Shown: positions 1 through 8,109, numbered from the stretch's first letter. The stretch is 8,109 nt of DNA from CBFDBF01 sp050287725 (GCA_050287725.1 JBNKCL010000001.1:1-8109); one strand, 5' to 3'. The notes: a model not told the origin generated them from the sequence alone. Numbers and translations are program-made.

Positions 1-445
1 ACTTCTCCGGCAGCGGACGCAGCGACTTGGTGAGCAGACGAATATTATCCACCCGCACCGACAGCTCACCGGTCTGGGTCTTGAACAGCACCCCCTCGGC
101 GCCGACGATATCGCCGATGTCCCACTTCTTGAACTGTTCGTTGTAGACGCCCTCTTCCAGAGTGTCGCGTTGCACGAACAACTGCATGCGACCGCTCATA
201 TCCTGCACATGGGCGAAACTCGCCTTGCCCATGACCCGGCGGCTCATCATACGTCCTGCGATCCGGACTCGCAGGGCCAGCGCCTCCAGTTCCTCGGCGC
301 TCTTCTCGCCGTATTCGGCATGCAGTTCGCCGGTCATGCAGTCACGGCGGAAATCGTTGGGGAAGGCCTGACCCTCCGCGCGCAGTTGCGCCAGCTTTTC
401 GCGCCGCTGGGCGATGAGTTTGTTTTCGTCTTGTAGGTCGGACAT
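1..445 (-). CDS. lysS: Lysine--tRNA ligase (class II), N-terminal part, cut by window edge
   Basis: Lysyl-tRNA synthetase charges tRNA-Lys with lysine in the cytoplasm. Only the first 148 codons lie in the window. The translation shows the family's N-terminal helix (REKLAQLR, about residues 15-22), AFPNDFRRD (27-35), and the OB-fold anticodon-binding domain (about 58-140, with GRMMSRRVMGKASF, YNEQFKKWDIGDI and FKTQTGEL). It ends at LRPLPEK, just before the catalytic core, which is outside. The ATG at 443-445 gives MSDLQDENKLIAQRREKL, which fits gammaproteobacterial LysS starts. No Shine-Dalgarno sequence is visible upstream: the ATG is preceded by an A/T-rich stretch of about 7 nt and then by the terminal repeat of an inserted element. 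In E. coli lysS directly follows prfB; here the element separates them. Identity is very secure; only the start context is odd. Confidence 0.96.
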   Translation of the reverse strand, partial: MSDLQDENKLIAQRREKLAQLRAEGQAFPNDFRRDCMTGELHAEYGEKSAEELEALALRVRIAGRMMSRRVMGKASFAHVQDMSGRMQLFVQRDTLEEGVYNEQFKKWDIGDIVGAEGVLFKTQTGELSVRVDNIRLLTKSLRPLPEK

Positions 446-452
446 ATTTTTA

Positions 453-483
453 GTAGACAGTAGACGGTAGACAGTAGACGGGG
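453..483 (+). repeat. Left terminal inverted repeat: two perfect 14-bp units (four 7-bp units)
   Basis: Positions 453-466 and 467-480 are two identical copies of GTAGACAGTAGACG. Each is itself two heptamers, GTAGACA and GTAGACG. A GGG at 481-483 completes the match to the inverted copy at 854-884. The array lies between the out-of-frame tail of the S23-type gene and lysS and makes up nearly all of the lysS leader. Confidence 0.9.
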
Positions 484-484
484 C

Positions 485-547
485 TCAGGAAGAATTTCCC
501 AGCTTGCGAATCAGCCGGTGCGACATTCCCGCAATTTCATCAGCCTC
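485..547 (-). pseudogene. Out-of-frame 3' end (fourth helix) of the S23-type gene
   Basis: In the frame one base ahead of the main reading frame, EADEIAGMSHRLIRKLGNSS resembles the amphipathic last helix of this family (a pattern like E.DEI..M...LI.KL). The stop at 485-487 touches the terminal repeat. Removing one A from the A6 run at 548-553 (minus strand) would join it to the upstream 99 residues. It has no start codon of its own in this part, so it is best read as the displaced end of the same gene. Confidence 0.7.
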
Positions 548-845
548 TTTTTTCCAACTGCGTACCTTTGTTTGTAAACCCCAGATCATCTCCAAGAATG
601 AAATAATAACGAAGTTCCTCCAAAGAAGCTTCAGCCATATTATAAAACCTGGCCTTCTCTTTGGTGCCCCTTCGTTTGTAACCTTCAACTATATTGGCAG
701 CAACACTAACCGCCGCCCTTCGCATCTGAGAGATCAAACCATATCTCTCCTCTTGCGGAAATTCGGTCGTGATCCTGTAAATCAGCAGAACCAATTGGTG
801 CGCTCGACCCCATACGCGCAACTGACGAAAGGAATGTGTAACCAT
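540..845 (-). CDS. Four-helix-bundle protein (S23 / 23S rRNA intervening-sequence protein family), C-terminus frameshifted
   Basis: The 101-residue product shows the family pattern throughout: LRVWGRAHQLVLLIYRIT (about 9-26), FPQEERYGLISQMRRAAVSV (29-48), NIVEGYKRRGTKEKARFY (51-68) and EASLEELRYYFILGDDLGF (72-90). Family members are small basic helical bundles, first found in intervening sequences of 23S rRNA genes and related to the Avd accessory protein of diversity-generating retroelements; their role is unclear. The ATG at 843-845 has a good Shine-Dalgarno sequence (GGGAGG, 856-851, 5-nt spacing). The frame stops at 540-542, just after an A6 run (548-553). The +1 frame continues with EADEIAGMSHRLIRKLGNSS and stops at 485-487; joined at LEK, this gives 119 residues, close to the family norm. 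The gene is therefore truncated, frameshifted, recoded or affected by a sequencing error. It lies on the same strand as prfB and lysS, inside the inverted repeats, and is AT-richer than both. Confidence 0.85.
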   Translation of the reverse strand: MVTHSFRQLRVWGRAHQLVLLIYRITTEFPQEERYGLISQMRRAAVSVAANIVEGYKRRGTKEKARFYNMAEASLEELRYYFILGDDLGFTNKGTQLEKRG

Positions 846-850
846 TCCGA

Positions 851-856
851 CCTCCC
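851..856 (-). promoter_or_regulatory. Ribosome binding site of the S23-type gene, overlapping the terminal repeat
   Basis: GGGAGG on the minus strand lies 5 nt before the ATG at 845. Its first three bases (856-854) are the innermost bases of the right terminal repeat. Pairing of the two repeats in RNA would therefore partly bury it. Confidence 0.6.
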
Positions 857-884
857 TGTCTACTGTCTCCCGTCTACTGTCTCC
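854..884 (-). repeat. Right terminal inverted repeat (inverted copy of 453-483)
   Basis: Read on the minus strand from 884 to 857, the sequence is four heptamers: GGAGACA, GTAGACG, GGAGACA, GTAGACA. GGG follows at 856-854. Aligned with the left repeat it matches at 28 of 31 positions. Two mismatches are T/G at the second base of the first and third heptamers, and one is G/A at the end of the fourth. The inner GGG is also part of the Shine-Dalgarno sequence of the gene inside the element. Confidence 0.88.
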
Positions 885-890
885 AGCTTT

Positions 891-1989
891 TCAAAGCCCG
901 CTTTTAAGACTGGCCTCGATGAACTGATCGAGGGCGCCGTCCAGTACCGCCTGGGTGTTGCCGGTCTCGACCCCGGTACGCAGATCCTTGATGCGCGACT
1001 GATCCAGCACATAGGAGCGAATCTGACTGCCCCAGCCGATGTCGGACTTGGACTCCTCCACCACCTGCTGGTTGGCGTTGCGCTTCTGGATCTCCAACTC
1101 GTACAGCTTGGCCTTGAGCTGTTTCATGGCCTGGTCTTTGTTTTTGTGCTGCGAGCGATCGTTCTGGCACTGTACCACGATCCCGGTGGGGTTGTGGGTG
1201 ATGCGAACAGCGGACTCGGTGCGGTTGACGTGCTGCCCGCCGGCACCGCTGGCGCGATAGACATCGATGCGCAAATCGGCGGGATTGATCTCCACCTCGA
1301 TGGAGTCGTCGATCTCCGGCGAAACGAATACCGCGGCGAACGAAGTGTGACGCCGGTTGCCGGAGTCGAACGGCGACTTGCGCACCAGCCGGTGCACGCC
1401 GATTTCGGTCCGCAGCCAGCCGAAGGCGTACGGCCCCTCGAAACGAATGGTGGCCGACTTGATGCCCGCCACTTCGCCCGGTGACACCTCCATCAGTTCG
1501 GTCTTGAAACCGTGGTCCTCGCCCCAGCGCAGGTACATCCGTAACAGCATCTCGGCCCAATCCTGCGCCTCGGTGCCGCCGGAACCGGCCTGGATATCGA
1601 GAAAGGCGTTGTTGGGGTCGGTCTCGCGCGCAAACATGCGCTGAAATTCGAGTTCGGAGACCTGCTTTTCATACCCCTCGAGATCGGCAGCCACGGAGGC
1701 GACGGTCTCCTCGTCCTGCTCCTCCACCGCCATCTCCAACAACCCTTGGGCATCTGCCAATCCGCCGCCCAAGCCCTCCAGGGTCTCCACCACCATTTCC
1801 AGAACGGCGCGCTCCTTTCCCAGGGCCTGCGCCCGGGGAGGGTCGTTCCAGATCGTGGGGTCCTCCAGTTCCCGCAAGACCTCCGTCAGGCGCTCCTGCT
1901 TGCCTGCGTAGTCAAAGATACCCCCTCAGGGATTCCGCTCTTCCCTGCAACTCTTTGATTCTGTTGACGATCGGATTGATGTCTTGCAT
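891..1989 (-). CDS. prfB: Peptide chain release factor 2 (RF2), with programmed +1 frameshift
   Basis: RF2 recognises UAA and UGA stop codons on the ribosome and triggers peptide release. The first frame (ATG at 1987-1989) encodes 25 residues, MQDINPIVNRIKEL to GYL, and stops at TGA (1912-1914, codon 26). After a +1 shift the second frame runs from Asp26 (1911-1913) to TGA at 891-893, giving 365 residues in total, the same as E. coli. SPF, the tripeptide that reads the stop codon, is at 205-207, and the catalytic GGQ at 250-252 (within SGAGGQHVNRTES). Residue 246 is Ala; E. coli K-12 has Thr there, known to lower release activity. The C-terminus (RTGVETGNTQAVLDGALDQFIEASLKSGL) is typical. Autoregulation through the frameshift is well established for the family. 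The upstream ribosome binding site is weak. lysS would normally follow; here an inserted element intervenes. Confidence 0.97.
1911..1926 (-). promoter_or_regulatory. prfB programmed +1 frameshift site
   Basis: Minus strand AGGGGGTATCTTTGAC: a Shine-Dalgarno-like AGGGGG (1926-1921), a 3-nt spacer (TAT), the slippery CTT (1917-1915) and the in-frame TGA (1914-1912) followed by C. As I recall it, this is the same arrangement as the E. coli RF2 site. When RF2 is scarce, the ribosome pauses at UGA and slips forward one base to make the full protein. Both flanking frames encode conserved RF2 sequence, so the shift is required. Confidence 0.96.
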
Positions 1990-2169
1990 GGCATTGTTCT
2001 CTGCAAACGAAGCGCGAATATTACACCACCCGGCAGGAGGGAGAAACCCGTCCCCCCGAAGAAACGGCCGGGATCAGCGCCATTTTCAACCCGGCTGCGG
2101 ATACGGTATGCTCAGCGGCTACAATATTGAGTGTGGGACCAAGCTCCGCACAATTACGGTCGAACGGCG
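1990..2169. promoter_or_regulatory. Divergent intergenic region between prfB and the cNMP-binding/rhodanese gene
   Basis: These 180 bp separate two divergent genes and must hold promoters for both. On the plus strand TACAAT (2120-2125) is a good -10 match without a recognisable -35. TATGCT (2107-2112), with TTCAAC 16 bp upstream (2085-2090), is an alternative. On the minus strand TGTAAT (2025-2020) is a -10 candidate for prfB with no clear -35. An 8-bp palindrome, CAATATTG, lies at 2122-2129. No RNA gene or small ORF with a credible start was seen. The exact promoter positions are guesses. Confidence 0.45.
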
Positions 2170-3234
2170 ATGGATGAAACCTCCCTAGAACTGGATCTCA
2201 ATAAATTCCGGACGTTGGTGCCGATCAACGCCCTTTATGAAGACAACCTGATGCAGTTGGTGGCGCAAACCCGGGTGGAGCGCTACGCGCAGGGCGACAA
2301 ACTGTTCGGCGCCGGCGATCAGGACCCGGATTCCCTGTTCCTGATGTGCGGCAGCGTAGCCATTCAGCTGGATGAATCCCACCGCAAACTGGTCGCCGCG
2401 GGCAGCGATGCCGCCCTCTACGCGTTAAGCAGCGTCAATCCCCGTCCATTCGATGCCTTCGTGGAGTCCGAGCAGGCCGTCATCGCGCGGGTCGACTCCC
2501 AACTGTTGGAGAAACTGCTGGCCTGGGGAGAGACCGCCCCCCTCGCCCACTGGGGTCCGTGCGCCGAAAAGGGCAAAAGCCCGTCGCCTACGCCTATGGA
2601 TAGCGAATGGATGATGGCGATGCTTCGGAGTCAAACCTTCCTGAAGCTGCCCGCCTCCAACATCCAGGATCTTTTCTCCCGGATGGAGGAGATCACGGTC
2701 AAGTCCGGCGATACCGTCATCCACTTCGGCGATGAAGGCGATTTCTATTACATGATCAAGCAGGGGCGCTGCCGGGTCACGCGTCCTTCGGATCAGGAAG
2801 AGATCCTGCTGGCGGAATTGGGACGCTACGATTCGTTCGGGGAAGAGGCGTTGATCTCCGACGCCCCGCGCAACGCCACCGTTACCATGACCACCAACGG
2901 TCTGCTGATGCGGCTCTCCAAACGTGATTTTCTCGACCTGCTGAAGGAACCGGTGCTCAACTGGGTAGACCGGGAAGAAGCGGAGTCCCTGATCCGGGAC
3001 CACGCCGCCTGCATCGATGTGCGGTTGGAGGAGGAGTTCGAACACGCCGCACTGGAAGGCGCCATCAATATCCCGCTCCACCTGTTGCGCGAACGCTGTA
3101 ATGAGCTGGATCCCTACCGCACCTATGTCCTCTATTGCGACACCGGCCAACGTAGTTCGGTGGCCGCGTTTCTGCTGGGGGAGAGGGGACTCGACGTCTA
3201 TGTATTGAAGGGGGGGATCTCCTCCTCCGCCTGA
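2170..3234 (+). CDS. Two cyclic-nucleotide-binding domains fused to a rhodanese domain
   Basis: A 354-residue soluble protein with no signal peptide or membrane segment. Residues about 12-118 look like a degenerate cNMP-binding domain, lacking the FGE signature. Residues about 146-265 form a second one with a full phosphate-binding cassette, FGEEALISDAPRNATV (223-238), including the Gly-Glu pair and Arg234 that contact the nucleotide in CRP and PKA. Residues about 270-352 are a rhodanese domain: CIDVRLEEEFEHAALEGAINIP (281-302) and the active-site loop CDTGQRS, with Cys323 expected to carry persulfide. There is no helix-turn-helix, so it is not a CRP-type regulator. A likely role is nucleotide-gated sulfur transfer or signalling; the partner is unknown. 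ATG 2170 is preferred over an in-frame GTG at 2131, which lies at or before the transcription start predicted from TACAAT. Neither has a strong ribosome binding site. The 3' end overlaps convergent tilS by 37 bp. Confidence 0.88.
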   Translation: MDETSLELDLNKFRTLVPINALYEDNLMQLVAQTRVERYAQGDKLFGAGDQDPDSLFLMCGSVAIQLDESHRKLVAAGSDAALYALSSVNPRPFDAFVESEQAVIARVDSQLLEKLLAWGETAPLAHWGPCAEKGKSPSPTPMDSEWMMAMLRSQTFLKLPASNIQDLFSRMEEITVKSGDTVIHFGDEGDFYYMIKQGRCRVTRPSDQEEILLAELGRYDSFGEEALISDAPRNATVTMTTNGLLMRLSKRDFLDLLKEPVLNWVDREEAESLIRDHAACIDVRLEEEFEHAALEGAINIPLHLLRERCNELDPYRTYVLYCDTGQRSSVAAFLLGERGLDVYVLKGGISSSA

Positions 3235-4571
3235 AGCAATCCGTCGGGGCGTCGCTCCCACCGCAGGATCACGGACGCCTCCCCCGCTGCCGCCTGAAAC
3301 GGCCGGCAGAGCCACAGATCACCCACCGCCGCCAACTCCCCGTCGATCGTAATCAACGGCACCCGTTCCCGCAGCCAGGGCGGGATGCCCCGTTCCTGGA
3401 ACAGTTTCTTCAGGCTGCGGGTCATATCCTGTCCTACCGGCCGGCACCGCTCTCCGCCGGCGCGGTAATGAACCCGGATCTTGCCGTCTCTCCAGGCCTG
3501 CTGCGCGATACCGCCACCGCCGGACTCTACGCACAAACGCCCCAGCCCCGCCGGCAACTCCAGCGGCGCCTCGCCGTCCCACTCCAGAACCGCTGCCGGA
3601 TCGAAGGCCGGCAACGGCGGAGAGAGCCACAGCCGGCCGCGGAAACGACGCAACTCGGCGCCCGGCCAACGGACCACCGGGTTGCGATCCGGCCGCGCCG
3701 TGACCACCTCGCCGAGCACCCGGTCCAGGTGGGCGGCATCCGGCAACGGCAGCCCACAGTCGCGAATCCAGGCGCGCAGTACCGCGCGGGCCCGGGGCGC
3801 CGGTAGGGCGGCCAGACCCGCGACCTCCAGCCGGTTCCCCTTCCGCGGCAACTGCGCCAGATCGGTAGCCGCCAGTCCGTCGATCAAGCGTTGCGCCTCG
3901 GCGCAGTGGCGGGCGGTGCGCGAGACGGTGCGACCCAGCGACGGCCAGCGGCGTGCCAACAACGGGATCACCTCCTGGCGCAGATAGTTGCGGTCGAAGG
4001 CGCGGTTCCGGTTGCTCGGGTCCTCCACCCAGGAGAGTCCCTCCGCCCGGGCGTATTCGGCCAATTGTGTCCTTGCGAACCCCAGCAGCGGGCGGACGTG
4101 GTGGCCGGGACCGAAGGCGGCGCAGGCGGGCATGGCGGCCAACCCGGCGAGACCGCTGCCCCGTAACAGTTGCAACAGGACGGTCTCCGCCTGGTCGTCC
4201 TGATGGTGGGCGGTGAGCAACAGGTCGCCCGCCCCCATCTGTTCGGCGAAGGCGCGATAGCGTTGTTCCCGCGCCACCGCCTCCAGACTCTCCCCGCGCG
4301 CCGGGGCCACCGTCACCGGCAACACCCGCAGCGGGATCTCCTGTTGCTCGCAATAGCGCCGGCACTGCTCCGCCCAGGCATCCGCCTCCGGTTGCAGACC
4401 GTGGTGGACATGAAGCGCCCGGATTGGAGGGATGACGGCATGGGAACGCAGGGCGGCCAGGGCGTGCAGCAATACCTGAGAGTCCAGCCCGCCGCTGTAG
4501 GCCACCCACCAACAGGACGCCTTCGGAAAGGTGGAAACAATCTCTAGTAGCCGCTGGCGGGAGAACCCCAT
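3198..4571 (-). CDS. tilS: tRNA(Ile)-lysidine synthase
   Basis: TilS uses ATP and lysine to convert C34 of the CAU-anticodon tRNA-Ile to lysidine, so that it reads AUA and is charged with Ile. The 457-residue product has the N-terminal PP-loop ATPase: SGGLDS at 26-31, HVHHGL at 54-59, TAHHQDDQAET at 120-130 and DPSNRNRAFDRNYLR at 184-198. A substrate-binding domain (about 240-320) follows, then the C-terminal domain (about 365-440) with SLKKLFQERGIPPWLRERVPLI (386-407). The last residues, RRPDGLLQAEEEIPPFNT, form a tail over the end of the convergent gene. The ATG at 4569-4571 is the only plausible start: no in-frame ATG, GTG or TTG lies between it and the upstream in-frame TAG, which is the accA stop 39 nt away. 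No clear Shine-Dalgarno sequence is visible, so coupling to accA is likely. Confidence 0.96.
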   Translation of the reverse strand: MGFSRQRLLEIVSTFPKASCWWVAYSGGLDSQVLLHALAALRSHAVIPPIRALHVHHGLQPEADAWAEQCRRYCEQQEIPLRVLPVTVAPARGESLEAVAREQRYRAFAEQMGAGDLLLTAHHQDDQAETVLLQLLRGSGLAGLAAMPACAAFGPGHHVRPLLGFARTQLAEYARAEGLSWVEDPSNRNRAFDRNYLRQEVIPLLARRWPSLGRTVSRTARHCAEAQRLIDGLAATDLAQLPRKGNRLEVAGLAALPAPRARAVLRAWIRDCGLPLPDAAHLDRVLGEVVTARPDRNPVVRWPGAELRRFRGRLWLSPPLPAFDPAAVLEWDGEAPLELPAGLGRLCVESGGGGIAQQAWRDGKIRVHYRAGGERCRPVGQDMTRSLKKLFQERGIPPWLRERVPLITIDGELAAVGDLWLCRPFQAAAGEASVILRWERRPDGLLQAEEEIPPFNT

Positions 4572-4610
4572 GATGGATGCGGACCGTTTCGGCGCTGCGG
4601 CAGGACCGTC

Positions 4611-5567
4611 CTATGAATTGAACTGACCGTACTGCATCAACCGCTGGTGACGGGTATCCAGCAGCCGGTCGGTGGGAATCTTGGTGAGATGCTCCAGGGT
4701 CTCCACCAGGACGTGTTTGATGTTGCGCGCCATGGCGTCCACATCGCGGTGAGCGCCGCCCAGCGGCTCCGGGATAATCCCATCGATCAGCTCCAGCTCC
4801 TTGAGCCGTTCGGCGGTAATCCCCATCGCCTCGGCGGCCAACGGGGCCTTCTCGGCGCTCTTCCAAAGGATCGAGGCGCATCCTTCCGGGGTGATCACCG
4901 AATAGGTGCTGTATTCCAGCATCAGGACCCGGTCCCCGACCCCGATCGCCAGCGCGCCGCCGGAACCGCCCTCTCCCATGACGGTGCAGATAATCGGGAT
5001 CTGCAGCCCCGCCATCTCCATCAGATTGCGGGCGATCGCCTCGCTCTGTCCCCGCTCCTCCGCACCCACGCCGGGATAGGCGCCGGGGGTGTCGATGAAG
5101 GTGAGCAGCGGCAGCTTGAAACGTTCGGCGGTCTGCATCAGCCGCAACGCCTTGCGGTAACCCTCCGGCCGCGGCATGCCGAAGTTGCGATAGATCTTCT
5201 CCTTGGTGTCGCGCCCTTTCTGGTGGCCGATCACCATGACGGAATGTCCCTCCAGCCGCGCCACCCCGCCGATGATCGCATGGTCGTCGGCAAAGGCGCG
5301 GTCTCCGTGCAGCTCCTGGAAATCCTCGAAGATGCGCTTGACGTAATCCAGCAGGTAGGGGCGCTGGGGATGACGCGCCAACTGGGAGATCTGCCAGGGC
5401 TTGAGATTGGAGAAGATCGATTCCGTCAGGGCGCGGCTCTTCCCCTCCAGCCGGGAGATCTCCTCCTGGAGGTTGATCTCCGCATCGTCCCCTACCATAC
5501 GCAATTCCTCGATCTTTGCCTCGAGTTCCGCGATCGGTTGTTCAAATTCAAGAAAGTTCAGATCCAT
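4611..5567 (-). CDS. accA: Acetyl-CoA carboxylase, carboxyltransferase subunit alpha
   Basis: AccA pairs with AccD to move the carboxyl group from carboxybiotin on AccB to acetyl-CoA, making malonyl-CoA for fatty acid synthesis. The product has 318 residues (319 in E. coli). It begins MDLNFLEFEQPIAELEAKIEEL, a helical N-terminus, followed by the crotonase-like carboxyltransferase fold. Landmarks are RPYLLDYVKRIFEDFQELHGDR (69-90), GHQKGRDTKEK (114-124), FIDTPGAYPGVGAEERGQ (157-174), and GEGGSGGAL (198-206), which supplies the oxyanion-hole backbone. YSVITPEGCASILW (222-235) follows. It starts 30 nt after the dnaE stop and ends 39 nt before tilS, so it probably lies in a dnaE-accA-tilS operon. 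No strong ribosome binding site is seen ahead of the ATG (5565-5567). Confidence 0.97.
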   Translation of the reverse strand: MDLNFLEFEQPIAELEAKIEELRMVGDDAEINLQEEISRLEGKSRALTESIFSNLKPWQISQLARHPQRPYLLDYVKRIFEDFQELHGDRAFADDHAIIGGVARLEGHSVMVIGHQKGRDTKEKIYRNFGMPRPEGYRKALRLMQTAERFKLPLLTFIDTPGAYPGVGAEERGQSEAIARNLMEMAGLQIPIICTVMGEGGSGGALAIGVGDRVLMLEYSTYSVITPEGCASILWKSAEKAPLAAEAMGITAERLKELELIDGIIPEPLGGAHRDVDAMARNIKHVLVETLEHLTKIPTDRLLDTRHQRLMQYGQFNS

Positions 5568-5597
5568 GCGCCAAATATACCGGTTTCATGTGACCAG

Positions 5598-8109
<2,512 letters not shown>

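Larger units (their letters stand above)
453..884 (-). mobile_element. Putative 432-bp inserted element with terminal inverted repeats carrying an S23/IVP-type gene
   Basis: The segment between prfB and lysS is bounded by 31-bp inverted repeats (453-483 and 854-884, 28 of 31 positions matching). It contains one gene, which fills almost all of the interior. Its outer ends lie 6 bp from the prfB stop codon and 7 bp from the lysS start codon. Base composition departs from the neighbours: 541-660 is 48/120 GC (40%), whereas a sample inside prfB (1381-1440) is 44/60 (73%). No transposase, reverse transcriptase or clear target-site duplication is visible, so any mobility would have to be supplied in trans. 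Genes of this protein family are known from intervening sequences in 23S rRNA, which also have complementary ends. That this is a mobile unit is inference from repeats, composition and disruption of a conserved gene pair. Confidence 0.6.

Noticed and set aside
540..560. Canonical -1 programmed frameshift at the A6 run
   Set aside because: The frame that restores the family C-terminus is +1 (or -2). The codons around the run (GAA AAA AGA) do not make an X XXY YYZ heptamer in the zero frame.
485..688. Separate 67-codon gene in the shifted frame
   Set aside because: Only its last 20 or so residues look like protein of the S23 family. The rest is the same DNA read out of frame, so it is the displaced tail of the main gene.
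453..884. Small CRISPR-like array, because of the short regular repeats
   Set aside because: The 7/14-bp units are directly abutting with no spacers, occur in two inverted blocks, and no cas gene is nearby.
504..1484. A 326-codon plus-strand frame across the element and prfB
   Set aside because: It is antisense to the S23-type gene and to prfB, both clearly real, with no recognisable domain. It has a chance start inside the element.
2131..2172. GTG at 2131 as start of the cNMP/rhodanese gene
   Set aside because: It has no ribosome binding site, adds 13 unremarkable residues, and lies at or before the transcription start predicted from TACAAT (2120-2125). ATG 2170 is preferred, with moderate certainty.
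4572..4610. Direct repeat GGACCGT in the accA-tilS gap as a regulatory site
   Set aside because: Two 7-bp copies in a GC-rich 39-nt spacer are within what chance allows, and there is no hairpin with a T-run or other supporting structure.

Overview
The window is GC-rich chromosomal DNA from a gammaproteobacterium. The evidence is the dnaE-accA-tilS and prfB-lysS gene orders, a 365-codon prfB that aligns with the Escherichia coli RF2 sequence I recall without gaps, and an E. coli-like RF2 frameshift site. A double cyclic-nucleotide-binding plus rhodanese protein hints at an environmental, possibly sulfur-oxidising lineage, but that is only a guess.

Layout. Minus strand, right to left: the 3' two-thirds of dnaE (window end to 5598), accA (5567-4611) and tilS (4571-3198). 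These are closely spaced (30 and 39 nt gaps) and probably one operon. The plus-strand gene 2170-3234 (two cNMP-binding domains plus rhodanese) runs into tilS tail to tail with a 37-bp coding overlap. A 180-bp divergent intergenic region (1990-2169) separates it from prfB. On the minus strand, prfB (1989-891, with the programmed +1 frameshift) is followed by an inserted element (453-884) and then the 5' part of lysS (445 to the window start).

The unusual part is the insert between prfB and lysS, which are neighbours in E. coli. It is 432 bp, bounded by 31-bp imperfect terminal inverted repeats. Each repeat is built from four 7-bp units (GTAGACR or GGAGACA). It carries one gene for a four-helix-bundle protein of the S23/23S rRNA intervening-sequence family, with a +1 frameshift in an A6 run near the 3' end. 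It is AT-richer than its surroundings, carries no transposase, and lies 6 bp from each neighbouring gene. In the operon transcript its two ends would pair into a long stem enclosing the coding region, as in rRNA intervening sequences, but here in an mRNA. It also appears to leave lysS without a visible Shine-Dalgarno sequence.

The rest is core housekeeping: replication (DnaE), fatty acid synthesis (AccA), tRNA modification (TilS), translation termination (RF2) and tRNA charging (LysS). A second anomaly is a sharp codon-usage and GC change inside dnaE at about 7500. The upstream part uses the Ile codon ATA freely, whereas I found none in frame in the other genes.
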